Source of the DNA: Vibrio sp. JPW-9-11-11
Lineage (GTDB): Bacteria > Pseudomonadota > Gammaproteobacteria > Enterobacterales > Vibrionaceae
DNA: 64,000 nucleotides
Direction: 5' to 3'
Assembly: GCF_013369335.1 (NCBI RefSeq)
Contig: NZ_SZQJ01000036.1
Coordinates: 558,001 to 622,000 of the forward strand
Position 1 is the first letter of the stretch, and the number at the start of each line of letters is the position of its first letter. The notes below the pieces were generated by a model, which saw nothing but the letters and a program-made list of their open reading frames with translations, searched no databases and was not told where the DNA came from. Of this stretch, positions 61,103-64,000 are shown piece by piece. The position numbers and the translations under genes are program-made.

Positions 61103-62308
61103 TTATGGCAGTTGGAACCGTTTATGGATAGCACTGACTATCGCGATCCCAAGCGTGATGACAAAGCTGGCCCATATCGCTTTTGAGGGTGAGCCATCAG
61201 CAAGGTAACCGGCAAATGTGCTGCCGATGGACACCGCTGCGATTTTCAGAGCTGCGATCCACATGAAGACCTGTGAAGCACTTTCACTTGGTGCGTAGTC
61301 AACCCTTGCAGCGAGACTCGCGGCGAAGAAAAGTGCGTTGGTAACGCCACAGATGAAGAAGGCGCCAAGTCCCAACTCATAGCCGGTCGAAATCGAGACC
61401 AGTAGCAGACCACACGATACACCAATCGCAGATAAGATCATGAGCTGTTCGGGCTCTTTATGAGTAGGGAAGCGGATCAAACAAAATGCACCAACCAGAT
61501 TTCCGATGCCATAAAAAGAAACCAGCGTTGCTGAGCTAGCCTGAGTTTGTCCCCATTGTTCAGCCAGAAAGATCGCACAAACTGGCAGCGCCGCTAAAGA
61601 AAATGAGGTGGCAACGGTCAGATACATGGTGCGGGTCAGTGGACCTATGCTGATAATTTGTTGTGCGACCTTGGCTATGCTCGGCACGGATGCGGACTGA
61701 CTATTATGATGGCTATTCACTGGCAGCCTCATAATCAACAGGGAACTTATCAAAGGAAACAGAGCGATTGATATCAGTGCTGACTGTGTGTCACTGATGT
61801 TGATTAACCCTGCAACCACCATGGGGCCTAACGTACCGCCGACGGCATAGCTGCACACATCCCATGCGTGCGCTTTTCTTCTCATCGCATAGTTTGAACT
61901 AAATAAGCCATTCAACAATCCACTGATCCCTCCCATCAGGTAAGGGGCAGAACCACCACAAATGATCAGTAACAGCATTATCGCGGATAGAGTTAGATGC
62001 TGGAAGAAGAGGGTTGTAGCGAGCATGAACACACTATAGACACATGCCGCTGCGATGATCAGTTTTCTTGAATCGCGCGCCATATCTAACCAACGTCCCC
62101 ATATAGGACCAAGTAGATGTGGGGCGCTCAGACAAGCGGCAAGCATGCCCATTTGATGACTCGGTACCCCATTCTCAGACGCTAGGAGCAACACACCGAC
62201 AATGGCAGCACCTGTTGCCGTTCTGGCAAAGCAAGCCAGACTGAAGTACAGATACAACAAGGTCTTATCATTGTGAACCTTTGCTGTGGTACTACGAATA
62301 TTGTCCAT
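61103..62308 (-). CDS. MFS transporter linked to DapA-like gene
   Basis: A 401-residue major facilitator protein with about twelve membrane segments (SLACFARTATGAAIVGVLLL; MGMLAACLSAPHLLGPIWGR, where the RW motif follows). It is 22 bases downstream of the DapA-like gene and in the same operon. It probably imports or exports the substrate or product of that enzyme. The substrate is unknown. Confidence 0.9.
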   Translation of the reverse strand: MDNIRSTTAKVHNDKTLLYLYFSLACFARTATGAAIVGVLLLASENGVPSHQMGMLAACLSAPHLLGPIWGRWLDMARDSRKLIIAAACVYSVFMLATTLFFQHLTLSAIMLLLIICGGSAPYLMGGISGLLNGLFSSNYAMRRKAHAWDVCSYAVGGTLGPMVVAGLINISDTQSALISIALFPLISSLLIMRLPVNSHHNSQSASVPSIAKVAQQIISIGPLTRTMYLTVATSFSLAALPVCAIFLAEQWGQTQASSATLVSFYGIGNLVGAFCLIRFPTHKEPEQLMILSAIGVSCGLLLVSISTGYELGLGAFFICGVTNALFFAASLAARVDYAPSESASQVFMWIAALKIAAVSIGSTFAGYLADGSPSKAIWASFVITLGIAIVSAIHKRFQLP

Positions 62309-62330
62309 ATGTTTCCCCTTACTGTGAGCG

Positions 62331-63224
62331 TTACGCGAGTTCCAGCTCTGAAATCAGTTTTTGTACAACAAGCTTGGATTTACTGTTTAGTCCGGTCAAA
62401 GGAGCGGGTAGACATGGGTATTCGGCATAGCCCAATACTTCAGCAGCACTGGCCATGACACGCATTCCGCCGAGATTATCTGAGAACAGTTGCCACAGCG
62501 GGTCATATTTTTGCGAGAGTTGTTTCGCTTGCTCAGGGTTGCAGAGCTTTGCTTGCTCAAACAGATGTTGAGCCGTTCTTGGGAACAAACCTGCCAGAAC
62601 GGAATACCAAACATCACATCCGGACTGAATACCATTAGCAGCAAAGGCGTCACCACTCACGCCAATCGTGACATTGTCTGGTACTCGTTTTTTCAACTGT
62701 TGAACTCTGCGTTGGCCCTGATCTTCAAATTGCATCCCAGGGAACTTGATTGACTGCACCATTTTCAGCTTTGCGATCTCTGTATGGAGCTGGTCACTAA
62801 AGGTAAAGTGAGTGGCGGCTGGGTTGTCATAGACACAAATCGGGACCGAAACACTTTCAGATACTCGGCGATAGAGTTCGTAGACTTCTTCATCGAATAG
62901 GCGTTGATATGAAATAGGCGCGAGTAAAAGCCCTTTGGCTCCGAGCTGCTCCGCTTGTTCAGCATTCGCGAGCACATCCCTTAGTCGCAGAGACCCGATG
63001 CCGACCAGGACGGGAATATCTCCTGCCATTGCGACAGCCGTTGAGATCGCATGATGTTTTTCTTGTGCATTTAAATACGGATACAAACCTGTCGAGCCTA
63101 ATGCACATATAGAGTCTACTTGTGCATCGATCAATCGACCTAGAACCTGGCTATAGGCGGTAACATCAACTCGCTCATCCGATATTGGGGTAATAGGGAA
63201 AGCACTGATTCCATTAAATATCAT
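62331..63224 (-). CDS. Dihydrodipicolinate-synthase-family aldolase/dehydratase
   Basis: A 297-residue TIM-barrel enzyme of the DapA/NanA family. The N-terminal GSTGLYPYLNAQEK matches the GTTGE loop in modified form. The Schiff-base lysine lies in SIKFPG and the tyrosine in CVYDNPAA. Because a housekeeping dapA is expected elsewhere and this one is clustered with an MFS transporter and a MocR regulator, it is more likely a catabolic aldolase acting on a keto-acid or hydroxyproline-type substrate. The exact reaction cannot be read. Confidence 0.88.
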   Translation of the reverse strand: MIFNGISAFPITPISDERVDVTAYSQVLGRLIDAQVDSICALGSTGLYPYLNAQEKHHAISTAVAMAGDIPVLVGIGSLRLRDVLANAEQAEQLGAKGLLLAPISYQRLFDEEVYELYRRVSESVSVPICVYDNPAATHFTFSDQLHTEIAKLKMVQSIKFPGMQFEDQGQRRVQQLKKRVPDNVTIGVSGDAFAANGIQSGCDVWYSVLAGLFPRTAQHLFEQAKLCNPEQAKQLSQKYDPLWQLFSDNLGGMRVMASAAEVLGYAEYPCLPAPLTGLNSKSKLVVQKLISELELA

Positions 63225-63303
63225 AGATAAATTCCTTTCATTACATGTGTTTACAGAGTGCTATGAGACAATAATGAAAAGAACACTAACAAGTGGTATC
63301 TTA

Positions 63304-63354
63304 GTCATAGTCATAAAACTTTATTGTCATAGTTCGATATAAACATTGTCATAG
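63304..63354. promoter_or_regulatory. Candidate MocR operator with direct repeats
   Basis: ATTGTCATAG occurs exactly at 63323-63332 and 63345-63354, 22 bases apart, about two helical turns. Two further GTCATA copies lie at 63304 and 63310. All point the same way, just upstream of the MocR regulator's start. MocR proteins bind such direct repeats. Confidence 0.65.
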
Positions 63355-63361
63355 GACAAAG

Positions 63362-64000
63362 ATGAAAGTCAAGATAAAAGGGCAAACCGGACAGGAATTA
63401 TTTGAGTCTGTCCGTTGTTTAATTGCGTCTGGAGAGCTCAAAGAGGGGGACGCGCTGCCTCCTGTAAGAGAGCTCGCAACAGAAGTTGGCGTTAATAGAA
63501 ATACTGTTGCAGGCGTATATCAACGCCTTGTAAAGTCAGGGCTCGCCGAGACTAAAGGCCGTTTAGGGACGCGTGTGAAATCTCGCCAGTCATCCCAACA
63601 ACAAGACGGCATAACAGAAACGAAATTAATGGACCTTGCTGACGGTAATCTCCGTAAAGAGTGGTTTCCAAGCCTTGACCAATTAGCCGCACAAGCGCAT
63701 TTAAAACAGTTTGTGTATGGTGAAGCGCCAATTTTGCCTGAAATTGAGCAATTTGGTCGTGAATGGTTCAAGGACATATGTCCACCCAATATGGGCCTTT
63801 CGATAACAAGTGGCGCGGTTGATTCATTGGAACGCCTGATGTCGGCCCATCTATTACCCGGTGATCAAGTTATCGTCGAAGACCCTTGTTATCTGGGGTC
63901 ATCGACGGCAATCAAGTTGGCAGGTATGCATCCGGTCGGAGTTAGCATTGACTCTGATGGGATGGTCGCCGATGAACTTGAATCTAAACTCAGCAAAGGT
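63362..64000 (+). CDS. MocR-type regulator, N-terminal part (cut by window end)
   Basis: The frame runs from ATG 63362 to the window edge, 213 residues so far. Residues 5-70 are a GntR winged helix (LPPVRELATEVGVNRNTVAG). The aminotransferase-like domain then begins (GLSITSGAVDSLERLMSAHL, VIVEDPCYLGS). The PLP lysine would lie beyond the window. It is divergent from the DapA-like/MFS operon and probably controls it. AGGACAAAG is an acceptable ribosome-binding site. Confidence 0.9.
   Translation, partial: MKVKIKGQTGQELFESVRCLIASGELKEGDALPPVRELATEVGVNRNTVAGVYQRLVKSGLAETKGRLGTRVKSRQSSQQQDGITETKLMDLADGNLRKEWFPSLDQLAAQAHLKQFVYGEAPILPEIEQFGREWFKDICPPNMGLSITSGAVDSLERLMSAHLLPGDQVIVEDPCYLGSSTAIKLAGMHPVGVSIDSDGMVADELESKLSKG

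Noticed and set aside
1..64000. tRNA, rRNA, insertion sequence, prophage or integron att-type elements
   Set aside because: I read both strands for cloverleaf-like segments, transposase or integrase motifs and long inverted repeats and found none that stood up.

Overview
The window is chromosomal DNA from a Vibrio (Gammaproteobacteria). The strongest markers are the TonB1-ExbB-ExbD-HutBCD haem-uptake operon facing hutWXZ, a NorR/Hmp nitric-oxide module, PpsA/PpsR, a Vibrio-type 'thermostable haemolysin' gene and ArfA. The gene content (hut-tonB1, norR-hmp, ppsA, a pstB copy) resembles what is known from the smaller Vibrio chromosome, but that assignment is inference. No rRNA, tRNA, insertion sequence, prophage or CRISPR array was recognised.

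Layout. 1-6.0 kb: the tail of pstB, then a divergent curli locus (csgB-csgA-csgC leftward, csgE-csgF-csgG rightward, no csgD) that converges on a membrane diguanylate cyclase and a small SUOX-fold periplasmic protein. 6.1-16.5 kb: transporters, a GFA-fold protein, a lone CBM48 protein, a MepM-like endopeptidase, OmpW, PpsA with its divergent regulator PpsR, and a solute-binding protein. 16.5-24.3 kb: haem uptake (tonB-exbB-exbD-hutB-hutC-hutD) and haem use (hutW-hutX-hutZ) with Fur-like half sites between them, then a cobalamin-adenosyltransferase-like gene. 24.3-39.6 kb: MocR/EamA and LysR/MFS divergent pairs, NAD synthesis genes (nadE and a short NadD-like protein), a GGDEF-EAL protein, two glutaredoxin-type proteins, MATE and EamA transporters, a HAD hydrolase and a 44-residue gene.

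39.7-50.2 kb: norR and hmp separated by a region with two perfect GTCA-N3-TGAC sites, a sigma54-type promoter and a 35-bp tandem duplication; YaeQ; a cold-shock protein; arfA, whose stop codon lies in the apical loop of a 17-bp hairpin; ThrE; a PBP5-type carboxypeptidase; small genes; and an AraC/GyrI regulator. 50.3-56.8 kb: a compact leftward gene set encoding a T_hemolysin (acyltransferase-like) protein, an acyl-adenylating ligase, a haem-oxygenase-like diiron protein, an SDR, a periplasmic TPR protein and an OmpR-type two-component system. This is the best candidate in the window for an uncharacterised biosynthetic and signalling system. 57.0-59.1 kb: a coupled amidoligase / class-I glutamine amidotransferase / YqaA membrane protein operon. 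59.2-64 kb: a DEAD-box helicase, a VF530 protein, and an MFS/DapA-like pair facing a MocR regulator that is cut by the window end.

Functional themes are surface adhesion under probable c-di-GMP influence (curli, two cyclic-di-GMP enzymes), iron/haem and nitric-oxide responses, ribosome rescue, and two little-studied enzyme operons. Start codons were adjusted where a ribosome-binding site or family length indicated it. All functions are assigned by reading motifs; no database search was possible.
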